A stretch of DNA of 64,000 nt from Nectonema munidae (Eukaryota > Nematomorpha > Nectonematoida > Nectonematidae). Below the pieces are notes generated by a model. It saw only the letters and a list, made by a program, of their open reading frames with translations, was not told the origin of the DNA and made no database searches. Within the stretch, counting starts at the first letter, position 1. Each line of letters begins with the position of its first letter. A program made the position numbers and the translations under genes. Positions 26,601-41,600 of this stretch are shown in pieces. The stretch lies in contig JAUIRK010000570.1 of assembly GCA_030549495.1 (NCBI GenBank), positions 606,501 through 670,500 of the forward strand. Direction: 5' to 3'.

Positions 26601-29600
26601 GAAAATACTAGGAATATCGTTGAAGATCACATAAAAAATGAAGAAGTCAGAAGACGTAGCCTAGTAACCTTTAGTGTTTTAAGAAAGAAGCAAACTAAGG
26701 TGGTATGGCCATGTACTAAGAATGAAAGAAGAGAACATGGTTCGAAAAGCTTATGGGACTGTAGTCGGCAAAAGAAAAAGGGGAAGACCTTGCAAGAGAT
26801 GGAAAGATGGGCTCTTGGAAAATATACACATTCTCGGGTTAGAACAAGATGATGCTGAGGAAAATGGAGGCTCAAGATCATCGCCACCGACCCCCAACTT
26901 GGGGACAAGGTGTAGAAGAAGAAGAGAATTGTGAAAGAAGAGAACTTGTGATTGATTATAACCTGTATGATATTATTAATTGCTGTAAGTCTCAGCGCAT
27001 TTGATTTTTCATGAATTCTAAAATCGCAATATGTTGTTTGCTTAATGACATTTTCATATTATAGCATTTGTTTTGTCACTTAATTTTTCTTACATAGCAC
27101 GATACTGACTATACACTCTCTTGTCACTAAAACAGTTGTATTTTTGCTCACATTCTTTTGATTCATTCAATTTCTAATTTTTCATTGTCTTTGATACTTT
27201 CTCAACTCATATTAAAAGAATATATATTCTTGAAGTATGCATTTTTGTGTTTCTAGTTTATGGTACACATATGTACCATTAACCGTTTATGTATATTTAT
27301 ATATGGCTTTTTACTTATAATTTTATCTTCAATGGCTGAAAATCCAAGAGAATTTGAACATTTGAACTAAAGTCAAATGGGATCCATGAAATTTTATTTT
27401 GTGACAACAGTGATGTTGAAAAGAATCTTTTACTTGGTAAAGAAAATTTGGGTCTTCTTCAAGATGGCGAGTGCTTTTTGACAAATCTGGAATGCTCTAC
27501 TGTGATAATCGAACCAGTTAAAACAACATTGCACAAGAAAAATGAAGCTAGAAGTACTGAAAACGCCACTGGTCCATCCAAATCCACCAGTTATAATTTA
27601 TCAAAGTTCGATTGGATCAACGTCAGAAATCATCATAGAAACAGTTCTTCAGGCTTTTCTGAAAATTTTCAATATGGAAAAGTAGCTATTGAAATGGTAC
27701 CGAGGTTAACTCCATACAACGTTTTCAATAAAGTGCTAACTTTGAAGATTTTCTCCTTTCAATAGTTAATTCAGACAGAGCTTTCAAAGATCGACCTGTT
27801 TTACAACACTTCAACATCTCTTTTTTATCAGCTTTGTCTCCTACCAAGTATCAGGCCATAGATGAACACATGATAAAGTATAAATATTATGAAGCAGTAC
27901 GTACAAGGTAAGTCAATCAAGTGGGGATTCAAAACATGGTGCAGATGTGACTCAAAAACAGGATACTTATTCGAGTGTGATGTGTACACTGGAAGAAAGC
28001 TTGCACAGGTTGAAAGCGGATTAGGAGAATCTGTTGTATTACAATTTACCGAAAAAATAAAAGGAGTCTCGTGTCAGGCGATAGTTGACAATTTTTTTAA
28101 CAGTCCATTTCTGCAAATAAAACTTCTTGAAGACGAAATTTAAAGTTTAGGGACTGTAAGATCCTATCGTAAACTCCTACCTAAAGATGATAAACTTCCA
28201 ACAATCTATTTTATGTGAAATGGATGGATAGCAGAATGGTTGATATGCTCTCAAATTTTCTATCAGCTTACCCTTTGCAAGAAATATATAGACGAAAGAA
28301 AGGACAAAAAGAGAAAGAAACTATCCAATGTTGTAAAGCATTACAATCAGCATATGGGTGGAGTTGACATTATGGATTAAAAAAGAGGTTATTTATCAGT
28401 ATGATCATAAATCGAAATCTAAATACTACTTGAGAGTAATATTTGCTCTTATTGATATAACGATTAACAATTCGTACACCGTTTATTTAATTATGGCACA
28501 AACATCAGACAGTGATCTTGAAAAACTGGATGCTAAATCATTCCGATGGCTTGTTGCTAAACAGTTGATAAGAAGATACTCACACAGAAAACGGGCCATC
28601 CCTTCATTTTCAATTTAGAAGAACAAAAAATGTCTCAGAGGAAAAAGTAAAAAAAAAAGACAAAGATGTAAATTATGTACGAGGAAAAAAATACAAAATA
28701 GAACAAACAAAAAATGAGTGGAATGCAAAATCTTTCTTTGTTATACACGCGAGAGAAATTGCTTTAAAGAATATCATGATGTGTAATTACATATTTATGA
28801 AATAAATTTGTTTTCTTCCAGACGCGTAGTGGTACATATATGTACCATATAAATAAAAAGATAGGAAAATAAAAATAGTGTTTTTATATCATATTTTGGA
28901 TGTTTAAGACACAATTAGTTAAGTTAACCCATTTACGACCAATGTTCCTATTTTGGAACATAAGTAATTTCATCTTCGTCTGCTTTTTTCAACGACTTTG
29001 AATATAAATCGTCTGCGTTTTTTTTAGATATCGTCTGCTTTGCTTGGTCTAAAATGGGTTAATGCAGTTTTAGTAGAATATGGTCTTTAAAGAAATTATA
29101 TCCTTCAAAGGGTTTAAAAGATTAGTTTTCAAACAGTTAAAAGATTCTGGCTTGAAACAAATAGATTTCATGATGATTTTGAAAATGCAATTATAAATGC
29201 ATCAAAAGAGTATTTTTTAGGAATATTTTTTTCATGTTTTATCATTATTTTATATTATATAGTTTTAGCCTAATAGTGAATATCGAGGTTGTTATTTTCA
29301 CTATACATCAGGGATTTATAAAAATTTAGTTGGCCTAGGCTATAAATTAAATTATTATTCGAAAAATGCAACCTTTCGTACAAGCATTAGATTACTACTT
29401 TCGCTTGCTTTCCTTCTTTTCGATGAAGTAAATCTCAATTAATTTTGTTTCATTTCTATAAGTATTTTTAGGTAGAGACAGTTTACAAAAGGACTCGATG
29501 CGAAAGAATTTTATAATTGTTATGAAAAATCATGGCTAAAATGTTTTCATCCAAAGTTGTGGTACGCAGTAGATCAGTACGGACTAACAAGCACTGACTA

Positions 29601-32600
29601 AAGTATTCAATTTTAATGTTATCAAGTTCATTACCTGTAGAAAAGCCTAATATATGGGAAGTTTTAGAGTTTTGCAAATGAGAAGAAAAAAAGATAAAAG
29701 TTGACATCAGTCAAATAGAAAAAGACAGAATGATTGACACTACGAAAGGGGAGAAAGAAGATGAGTTTTTGAAAAATTTAAAGAAAGAACTTCATAGAAC
29801 AAATCATAGTTTGATTGTTTATATCGAAAATATAGTTTTATATCGAGGTAATAGAAGGAGATGGAAGTGAAGAGATTAATTTTTTCAAAGATTAATAACA
29901 ATAACATTCATTTCAGCATTGCTGGAATTATTAATTAAAATATAATAAGGATATTTTTCATTTTAATTTTTTCTTTCTTTATCCCTATTATTGTCATTTT
30001 TATATTAGCGCTTCTCAAACTTGTTTTTTGAGGGTGGACCCTCCTGACAATTCTTGAAAGAAAAAACGTGTCAAATACTTTTTAATTATTTTAAAAATTT
30101 GCTTTATTTGATGCTATGTTTGTGTAACTTTATTATAAATATAGTGAACAATATTTCCAATGTATTGCCCAAACAACGCCAAAACATCGCTGTGCACCTG
30201 CAATTTATTTATTTTTTGCCCTGTTTGAGAACCACTGATCTAAATGAAAGAGTGTTGGAGAGCATCTGTCATTTTGAGTGTATAATTGGATGTAAATGAA
30301 CCCTAACCTGCCTTGCAATTGTTAAGATCTCTTTTTAATAACCTAGGAATTCCGCTAGAGAAAAGCCGCATTCTATTTTTTCTTGGCATGACCGTTTCTA
30401 AGCTTGTTCCCTTAGACTTTCGCATTACAGATGTGATGAGTGAAACATGGTATTAGGGTATTAGGTTTAAGGCATAGTCCAGTGAGCGTGTCTACTATCT
30501 AAAGGAGGGGCGCACATCCTCAAGATTTTAGGGCGAGGGCGATTTTTTTTTAAATATAATTTAAAAATTTATAAAAGAATAGATTGGAAAAAAATATATT
30601 TTAAATATTCATTCTAAGAATTAGCCTTAAAACAACAAGCACGTCTAATAAATACTATAAAAAAGATATATAATTCAGAAAATTGAAGATTATTAGGAGG
30701 AGGGGGGGGGGGGGTTTCGCCCCTCTGGAAATCACATTTGAGGGGGGGGGGGAGGGCTGATCTAAAGATAATTAGTTTCAGCAAGAATTCTACATGATTT
30801 AGTATTGAATAAAGATAATGAAAGTAGTATTGAAGGCGGCACCTTCACAATTTAAATATTGAACATTAAATAGTTTTCATAATCAGCCTTACCGCTTATT
30901 GCAATTGAAAGATTAAACGAGGAAAGTTTATTTCTAGGATTTTTAGTTTTTGTATATAATATATTAAATTTTATCATTTGTGTGCAAATAAAATAAAAAA
31001 ATGCGTATATATTCTTAAAGAAATACATGTGCTAAATAGTAGGCAATATTTGTGAAGATAGCAAAAGTGTAGCCACATTTTTGTCATGATAATTTCAACA
31101 TACTAAATTCATTAGAAAGGCCAACAAATGTGTCACAAGAGCCAGACTCCTAAGGCCTGGCTAAATCGAGGCCCTTGTCTTCGAGAGAGCGTTCAAAAAC
31201 ATTAAGCATGACGCGAGTTTTAAGTCAATCAGTATAGAATATATAGAGCATAGATATGAAATGAATGAGAATTATAGAGACTCATTGCATACACATTTGT
31301 AATTTGGTGAAAAGGATAACACTCGAAAATGAGATGAAAAGTTTGGGAGCCAGCGAGCAAAGCAGCCATAAAATTTTGCCGGGAAGAAAAATAAAATTGT
31401 GGGAAGGCCATTTATTTTATACTACGGCGAAGGCTAAGTCTTTGGCAGGGGGTGGAATAAGATTTTAAATGACGTAGGTTCGTTCTCATCTCTTTGTTAA
31501 ATTTTGTGCATGCAGTCTGTTTGAGATGAAAGCATTAATCAAAAGAAAATTGGGAATGAAAGCACGCACTGAAAGAGATAAGGTTTGTAATCAATAGCAT
31601 CCAATTTGAAAACGGCGTGACACATTAAAAATTGTGCTAGGAGTAATAATAGTAAAAATAATTAAATTTCATGGAAAAGAGGTAGAGAAAAATTATTAAA
31701 AATGCTATTGATGATAAAAGTTTTAACAATAAAAATAAAATTAAAAACAGAGTATCAATATTTCTTTATGCTATTAATAGTTATCGAATTAGTGATATAT
31801 GCGCTACATCACAACACTATCAAATAAAATAGACAATGCAAGTACGCTTCTACGCTTTTCCACCTAAAATATCCGATACGGGGTTTTGAATACAACTAAC
31901 ATCCACTATATTAAAATGAAATCTAGCCGACTAGTTATCTTTAGATTCACTGAGTTGAAAGAATAATTATAGAAAGGCTCATCTTAGCTCCTATTGCATC
32001 ATAAATAGTATTCAAGATACACGCATCAATTATCAAATTAATGATAGATAATGTTTTTTAATTGATCGAGTTTCATTTCATTTCGTCACTTTCTGTGGCA
32101 GATTTGCGAAATTGGTAAAACTCAAAAGAAAATAAAGCTGCTTGGATCGCTCGAACTCGTTGTACGGGGGCGTGGTTTCAGCTGAAGCTATTCATATCCT
32201 AGAATTGTAAAGAAGTATATGACGTAAGAGTTCTACTGTTCTATTGGTGTAGCTGGTTGCAAAGAAGCGTCAAAATAATTCAAGCTTCAGCATCCCAAAA
32301 ATATAAGTCCACAACTATGACATATGGTAAAAGTAAAATCAAAATTCTGTTAAATTTCTATGCAACAAAATTTAAAGTATAGACTATAGAGATTTTTTTT
32401 CATCATACTCTACTGCTATAAATTTTATCCAACAAGAGGAAAACAAAAGTGTATCGTGAGTTATTTCTATTCACACCAGAGAATCTTTTTCGAAGAATTG
32501 ATCGGAAGAGTACGGCTTGGACTCGAGCCAAAAAACTCGAGTTTATAAATTTTTGCAAAATAAAAAAAATGTTATGAATGAAAAAATGTTTAAACGTATA

Positions 32601-35600
32601 TGTTTAAAATTAAACAAAACATAAATAATTTTTCACTGAAGTTAAAAAACTTGACTCAACATGTAAATATAGCGTGGATATATTTGATCTTCAAAATTAA
32701 TTTAAATATTTTAAATCAAACTCGTAATGAGACTGAACGTCTTTAACTTATATACCACAAGCACTTCTTCAAAAGAACTTAAAATTTGCATTGAAACAGA
32801 AGGAGCCTTTTTCTAATGCTAGTTTGTTTTTTAGTAAACCCGATTTGTTGCTGCGGATGAAACATTAGAAGCCATTAATTTTCACCGTGATTATTTCTAG
32901 AGACAAAATTAAAAATATAATAAGTAAGAAGATACTTTGTATTTAGATAGCTTAACCTACAAAATTTATTATAACGTAATATCAGCTCTTATTTCTTACA
33001 TAATATTTAGAGACGGGTTATATAAATCTTTTTTAAAATAAAAATTTTAAATATGAGAATAACTCAAATCTCATTGAGTTCTCCGAGTAAATCTCAAGTG
33101 TAATATTTCCGAGTTTTCACAAGTCCTGATCGGTTGGGATATATTAACCACAAATTTAAGGAATTTGGATATCAAAGATTAACTAAAAATTTCACTTTTA
33201 TGGTTAAAAATCCTTTAATTAATATTTTTAATTTTAAAAGTTTTCAATTATTATAAATCTACATTCTAAAATATTTGCCTGTTAAGATCAACATCAGAAA
33301 TTTGCATACTTTTTTTATAGGGTGTGATTTTTTTATCGAAATAAACATAAATAATCGAAAAAAACTGAAATCTTAATACCGAGATAAAGTAAAACGCCAA
33401 AACTTTTCAAAATCTTAGATTTTCCAAATAAACTAAAAATAATTCGATGTATGTATTTCAGTATTTATAATTATTTAAAATCAAAAATAAAAAAAATTCA
33501 TAAAAAAAAGGAGGAAAAATAAAAAAAAATTCATTTTCCTATAAATAGTTCAAAATATTGAAATATGAGCATTATTTTAAATAATTTTATAGATTACGCG
33601 CCAAATATAGTGTTTTCTGATGTTGATGCGCGAAAATTTTTATTCTCTTTAAACTCAATTTTAAATCTTAAAATTATCATATATAATTTTATAAAGAAAA
33701 GTCTTAAATTTTATATTTCCAAAAATTAATTTCATTTTCATTATGTATGTAAAAATTACCAAAAAAACTGTTTTTATTAGGCTTAGGTTTTATAGGTATC
33801 AAAGAAATCAAAAAGAATTGAGTTATTTTTAACATAAAAATTCAATGCGCCATTTCGGATAATACAATGCGTCATAGGGTGGCCACTCCTGAGTTTCATT
33901 GGTGCCGTTTCCTCTTCTTCACTACTTGGTTCAGGAGTGGCTGTAGAGCACCCCACCATCCGCTTAATACCCCCGTCGTTCAAAGGAAGAGCCACGTCAA
34001 GGATGATGCCTACATTCAATAGATTTTCACCTGAGATCCGTCTGTTGATAGGAGTTTGCATGGTGTCAGTCAGTGTGCAGCAAAGTTATTGCGCAGGAGT
34101 GGCATCAGAGGTATGTCGTTACATGCATTTTCCTCTTCTACTGAATAAGAAGCAGGCAGAATGGAAACACCAGTTGGAGATGGTAGTGGTTTCAACATCA
34201 CCGCTGAATGTCTTGATCATATTTAAGCTAAACGTACCGCCACTTTCAGACGCTGTTCTCTATAAGTACAGCGGATGAGGTTGTTTCTGTGTAATTTGAT
34301 GTGGCGGTAGCTGAATTTCTTGTAAATAGTCTGAATGTGTGACGTCTTGTTTGGAAGCAGGAACATCATAGTGACATTAGATATCTCCTATGACTCGTAA
34401 CTGTTGGTGTGTAGAGTCGAGTCTGCAAAATAAAACCAGTCATATATGCCTTTCTATTTTGCTGATAATTCATGTAAGCAGTTGGATCAAATGTATTTTC
34501 AAAGCTGTAGAAACAGCTGCCTTTCCAATGATTAAAAGTTTCAATTAGTCAGTATCATCCTTGCCATTTTTGTGTCTCTTCACAGGGACAGTAGCCACTG
34601 TGCTGTCAGATTTGAGTATATAAAGTAAGCCCACTTCATCGCAGTTGTAAATATCTGAAAGATACCATGTATCTGTTCACCAACTGTTGGTATAGGCATT
34701 TACCCCACATTTTCACTGCAACCATGTGAACACTTCCACTCTCTCCATGAGCAGTGCGTTTGCATGCTTTATTTTGTCCAGTTATATCAGGTCAGTGACA
34801 GGAGCATCTCAAGGTTAGATGCCACGAAACCACGTCATTATGGCTTCTTTCATCCCTAATTAATCCCTTAGATAAAAAAACGTTTGAGTCAAAGAGATTA
34901 AAAAAATGATAGAGGTAAATGTACCACAAACTATCACTAATTACCTTGGGAATTGATCGTACTGACCTTTAAAATCAGGCCGTTTCTTGTAATCATAGCA
35001 TTCGATCTAAAAAGTGGTGGTTTCCTTTAGCTGTATTATTAATTCAATCTTATATGTTCAATTCGTACATTATACAGAAAAATAACTATAAAGATGAAAA
35101 AATACTTCCTTTGTTTTATCAGTTGGTCGATTCAAACTTACCTACACTCTTTTGGAAAATCTAGTAAAATTCAGAAAAATGGAAAAGCAACATGATTCAA
35201 TAAAAAAACGTCAATGAAATCAAACACGATCGAATTGCCAAGTTTGTTGTGAATAAGGAAAAAAAGATAAGATGTGTTCATTGTCATATCCAAAGTATAA
35301 AGCATAAATGGGTCGTATGTAAGGTTGCTTTACATTTAAAGTGTTTTATAATTTCATTTATCAAAATTGTTAAGACAAAATACCATTTGTTTCTCTAAAT
35401 TCAGAAACGGAGGCACGCTGTATATTAAAGAAAATTATACAGAGGGAAATCTGCTTCAAAGAAAAACCTGATGGATGATGCGGCAGTGGGGTTGGGCTAT
35501 AAGAAAGATTATACACTTATATAAAAATAAGCAGGGTGTAATAAATTTGAGTGGGGCTCATCGCTTCATTTCTTGAGGGGAGCCTGGTTATGTACATATC

Positions 35601-38600
35601 ATTATTATTAATGGGAACTATTTCGAATTCATTTTTCAGTGGTTCGCAATGTGGCCACTAGGGTCCTAAAAGGGGCGTTTGAAAAATTTGCGAACATATT
35701 TTTTTCATGGTTGAGACAAAGAAATATTTTGGATAAATTATGTGATAAGTTGCTTTAGTTTTTGCATATCAAAAAGATCCTTTCCCGCAATGTCGTAGAA
35801 TAGAAAATGGGTTTAGTGATGTAAATAACATAAATGAAAGTCGTCATGGCGGAATTAATTTCAGTAATATCAAAATTTTAAGTATAAACACCGGGCTACA
35901 TGGAATCCACGATGATAAATATTGGGAAAAATAAGGAATTCTGCCATTATGTTCTACATTATAAACATTTTAGGTTACTTTTATAATCTCTTTATGGTGA
36001 AACTAAATACACTCTATGAAATTATATTTTATAAGTAGGGGGCGTTTTTATGTCATAATGTCGGTGAACGGAGAGGGCGTTGAGTAGGAAAAGAGTGGGA
36101 AACACTGCTGATCTAAAGAAGTTCAATAGAGACCAAGAAAGGATAACTTAGTGGATCGTTTTGCGAAACATATTGCACCACATATGGGTCATTCGTAATC
36201 TTTGTCAATAAGTCATATTTAAAAAAATAAATGATTTAGTCTTTGAATTGAGTATTATTTTTATTCTTTTTTATTGCCTTTAGGGCGTGATTTTATAGAT
36301 GTAATATACAAATTGAAGGAGTGAGCTCCTAGTGAGTCTTCAGTCTATCAAGCCGAATACTCAAAATTGGAAAACGTCAAACATACCCAAAAAATGAGTG
36401 AAAAGGGAAAAAACAATACCGGCATCTTTAGGACAAAGTTTCCATTTAAGGATGTAATTGTTTGATTTATAACTTCACAGATTTCATGCAAAGCTTGAAG
36501 CCCGAGATTCCTGTCAAGAGTCGAAGTTGTAATCATATAAAGAGGAGGTGCGATAAGATTGATCTAAAAAGTGTAAATGAAAAAATTTAAAGGGTACTAA
36601 GAACGTTCTAAAAGAATTGAAAATGTGACTCTTAAAGTATAAATTACTAATGGACAAATTTATTTTCTCTCAAAATTATATAAAAAGAAACAAGTTCAAT
36701 AAACGATCATGTAGATTAAGGGCAAGCTTATGAATTTAAATGAGGTATCCGATTTCTCCGCAGTATTTACCGTGGTTCAATATTGATTTTAAAGTATTTG
36801 GTAAAATGGAATCTATGAACTTGCAATGTTACACCCGATACCACAGTCTATCCCGAGACATTATAACGAAAGCGCATCATAACTACAAGACTATAACAGT
36901 CAATGTGATAGTATACTCACACTAAAAATTAATACTTCTATACTCATGCAAATGCACAAAGTAAATGTTCCATGATTTTTTTAGTCAAGTAATATACAAA
37001 CTAGATCAGTACATATACAGAGAGATTTAGATCGCACAAAAAGCTTGTGAAAAAAAATTCAAAAAATTACACATTATAAAGGTAAAGACACTTATATAGA
37101 CGACTTGTTTCGAATTATGATTGAATAAGTTCCGATATTGGATTCGAACCCAAAACATTAAGTATCAAATCAGCAAATCTTTACTTCCATACTCAAAATA
37201 AACGCAATATTATATATATATATATATACGCTTACTAGAAAAAAATAAAAGTTAGTTTTAAATTATAGTTGAATACATATCTAGTTTTTTTAAAGATATC
37301 TTTAAAAGTACGCTGTATGTATACTGGAGCATACATAAAATGAATTCTCTAACTGGAGATGTTCATTAATGAGGATTTCATGTTATAAGAAATACATTTT
37401 ATTCATATTTTGAAAGCTTTTAAAAATTTTCCGTGCATATAATAAAATCGAATCTTAAACGAACAAAGAAAATATAATGCCTTCCGTCTTGCTAAGTTTA
37501 GGAATATGACATAGAAGTTTTCATTCTATATTTGTTGCCAAAAAGAATTACATCATTTAAATATTGAGATTAGATTGGCCTTCTAGAATCTGGATATAAA
37601 ACATAACCACACATCCTCATATTTTTTGGGTGGGGAGGGAGGCGAACTATTTTTTTTTTTAAATTTTCAAAATTTATTATAAAATAATTTTTGTCCAATG
37701 AGCACAACCATTATTACCCGACATTATACTTGCACTGTAAGCTCTTAATCCCACCATAAATGCACTGATTTTATCAAGTAGGAAGAAGTTCAATGGACTT
37801 AGACGATAGTCACTTAGACGATCGTTTTGCGCAACTATTGCAGCTATATGGGTCATTCGCAATTTGTTCCAATAAGTATTTAAAAAATAAATAATTTAGT
37901 CTTTGAATTGAGTACTATTTTAATTCTTTTACTGTTTTTAGGGCCTGATTTTATAGATGTAAACGGGCATTTTTCTTAATGGCTTAAAAAATTAATGTCA
38001 CTCATACTTGAAATTTGGTTTTACTGCATTAACGTCTAGAGGGAAAGAGGAACCTAAGTGTTCTTTGTGTTAGCATCCACTTTTCTAAAGTCCGGCAACT
38101 GAAGCTTGCAATGGGAATGAATCACTCAAGTTCAGGAAACAAAAATATTTACTATTTTAAACGGATTGCACAAATCCAGGTTTGATAACATATAAATGTT
38201 TTTGCAAAATATTAAGTGCGGCTTGAAAGACTTCCATAAAGTATAAAAAAATAACTGCTGTTAAAATATCCCAGAACATAGGAGAACAGCTGATATTAGT
38301 TTGTTGCAAGGATATTTATATTGAATGTGCTAAGAAATTCTGAATTTGAAAAGTTGAAGCATATCTTCCTGTCAAATGATATCGTTAGAAGGCTAATACT
38401 CAGCCTTGCGTTTACGTAAACCTGGTAGACAATTTTTTGTTTTACGAAACTCTTAGCAGTAGAACAATTGCGAGAGAAATAATTGACAAGATGGATAATT
38501 TTTTTGCAGCGCATGGTAGCCAGAACATACACTTGGAGTGTGTACTAACCACCGTGTTCTAACAATTTCTTGTTGTTCTAGTTTTCAGACTCTGATTAAG

Positions 38601-41600
38601 CAAAAATCTCTAGATGTAATTGGTACCGAGTGCGCTATTCATCGCCAAGCCTTAATAATGAAAACGACACCTTATGGCTTAAAAAATGTTCTCAAAGTCA
38701 TTAGTTTGTTTTCTAAAGTAGGCAAAAAAAATGATCCCGATTCTGAAAACTCTTGCTGCACTCAAACTTGAGTTGGCTTTCCAAAGGAAACGTTTTGAAG
38801 CGATACTATGGAAAGAAATCCAGCAATTTCTGCAAAGCAAACCAGGCATGCCTGTAAAATTTTCTGATGTCCGTTTTTGTATATTCCTATCATTTTTAGT
38901 GGACATATTTGAATCTATGAATTCCCTTAAGCTTGCGCTGCAAGGAAATCAGATCACACTACTCCATTTTCATAAAAAATTGTCAGCTTTTGAAATGAAG
39001 CTGGAATTATGACATTCTTAGACCAGGAAAAATTTCCTCTGTTTTCGAACATATTTGTTGATGAAAATAAAATTTTCATCAATGAAGATGTCATGGAGGC
39101 CATAAAACACCATATAGCATATCTTAGCCAAAAAATTCTTCTTATTTCTCTAACCTATAAAAATATAAAAATACTATCAATTTATCAAAAATCCGTTTAT
39201 AATCTTCATTAGTGATCTGGCCTCAGAAGAAAAAAAAGAGTTTATTGATTTGATTAAAGATTGAGGAGGTGTAAATATGTTTTTCGTGAAATGTCTTGTA
39301 GCAATTTTTTGATTGAATCGGGCAGTCTTACAGACAATTTTTGAATAAACAATTGTGAAAAAATTTTTAGTACAGTAGTTTATACTTTATATGCTGATTT
39401 ATTTTTTTAATGAGACCGCCCTGCTGAAAATAAAAAACATAAAGAGACCGGCACGTCGAAAATTTTTACAAAGTTTGTGAACCCACTGTTCTAGCCCAAC
39501 AAGAGAACCAAGTCATTCATATATGATTGAGTACTATTTTTATTCTTTTACTGCTTTTAAGGCCTGATTTTATAAATGTAAATGTGCATTTTTGTTAATG
39601 GCTTAAAAAATTAATGCCACTCATACTTGAAATTTGGTTTTACTGCATTAACGTCTAGTGGGAAAGAGGAACCTAAGTGTTCTTTGTTGAATCTGTTTCT
39701 GATCACTACTCATCGGAGCCTTTATCCTTCCTTATTGCCTCAGTTATTGAAACCGATGGGTTAAAGTTGTTCTTTCTATCGCTATATACACGGTGTCTAC
39801 AGTTTTTTGAAAACGTTTTTCAAGGTTGCAATATTTTTTTCAAGGTTAAGATGTTAACATCATTAGTTTATATCTTTTTAAAAAAATTATAAAGAATGTT
39901 TCATGAGTTTCGTTTGCTAATAACCATTTACATATTTAAAAAAATTTTTTTATATAAAATATAATTTTGATAAGAAAATATTTATTGAAAGAAACATATA
40001 ATTAAAGATCGCATAACTTTTTTTTTTTATTAATTCATTTTCTTGATTTAGTTGTAAGAGTTGATCTGTGCTTATCTTCACAACTTTCTTTTTCTTCTCT
40101 TCGATCTCTGATAAAGTTAATTCCAACTTTCTCTTTTTTTCTTTTGAAGTTATTTCTGAAATATATTCTTTTCTTTTTTTCCAAAGCTTCCGTATATAAT
40201 TTTCTTGAATTCTCTACACTCAGAAGCATTCTTTTATCAATCGTAACATTCTTTATTCCATCATGGCTTTGAATGTGCTATACTCTAACCAAGTGAAGAT
40301 TATATACCGTGACTCTAAAAATGTTGTCCTTTGTAAATCTTTAGGGGACAGAGAAGAGTAAATTTGAAGAAAGTAATTGTACTTAAAACAAATTAAATGC
40401 GCATGATAATAAATTGCAATATCTAAACTGCATGTGTACAAATTCATTTCCAGCATCAAATACAATAACATATATTTGAAAAAGTAAAAACAAGATCACT
40501 AATGTTTTGCCGAATTTTTAAAAAGTTTTTAAGATCTGATAAAAATTTATCAACACTAAGTAACTATAATAACTTTTCCTTTTATTTATAGCGGTTTTAT
40601 AGATATAAAAAAATCATTTTGAGAACCTTTTTTGCATGACTGAATGTATCAATACTAAAATGTAAATGCTTAATGACAAACTCAGGATGTTTTTTTTTCA
40701 ATTTATGAGCGTATAACTTCAATTTATAGATTTGTAGCAGAATAATATTTTGAAAATTTTAAATTTCAAGAATTTCAATTAATCAATTAGAAAAAACAAT
40801 ACTTCTGCTCATGCCAAGATTTGAATGAATAAATTCTATTTATAAAAGTGACGTGTTTATCAGCAAATAATAAATAACTAATCCATATGTGAAGGAGCAT
40901 GGAAAAATTATTGTTTTAGATATAATCGTTCATAAAAATATTTTATGTATAGCAAGAAAGAGTTATAGAAGCGATTAATATTTTTTAAGATAAATAAGCT
41001 CAGCAACTAATGTATCGCTATTATAAATTTCTCTACTAAGGACAAGCTCGGGACGAAATTTCCTGAATGGAGAAGTATCCATGTGATAGAATAATAAAAT
41101 ATTTGTTCTTTAAAATTTGTTTCGCCTCCAAACTACTGGAATCTCAACTTAAAAACTTTAATCAAAATTTTTTTCACAATCCTATTGTAAACACGTGATG
41201 GTATATTATTGATAAAAACAAAACTTATTTTTTTAGAAAAAAACTGCAAAAAATATTTTAAATTATTAAGAAATAAGAAAATTTACTCTTAATAAAAAGT
41301 AATTATTCTTAATATTCATTTTTGAGTTGGGGTTCAATGACCTTTTGTCTTTAATTGCCATCTATCTTGGTCAATATATATATATATATATTAATTTACT
41401 ATCATGAATGCTTCTGTTTGGGGTTACTTGTTAAATGAAGATCACAAGCTGCACATGATATTTGTCTTGTTGTATCAGCAATGAAATTATATAGGTTATA
41501 ATTGAAGATAGAATTTGAACACATCACTAGTATTCACCGCATGTTGAATCACTAGACGAATCGCAAAATGATTTAGCTTTCTACCTATAACAGTTCACTT

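Noticed and set aside
31229-31468. Opposing frames as a gene
   Set aside because: They overlap on both strands, have no family signature and are bounded by plain intron sequence.
40035-40229. Lys/Arg-rich 64-codon frame as a host exon or small gene
   Set aside because: No domain, no splice context, and basic frames arise readily from A-rich DNA.
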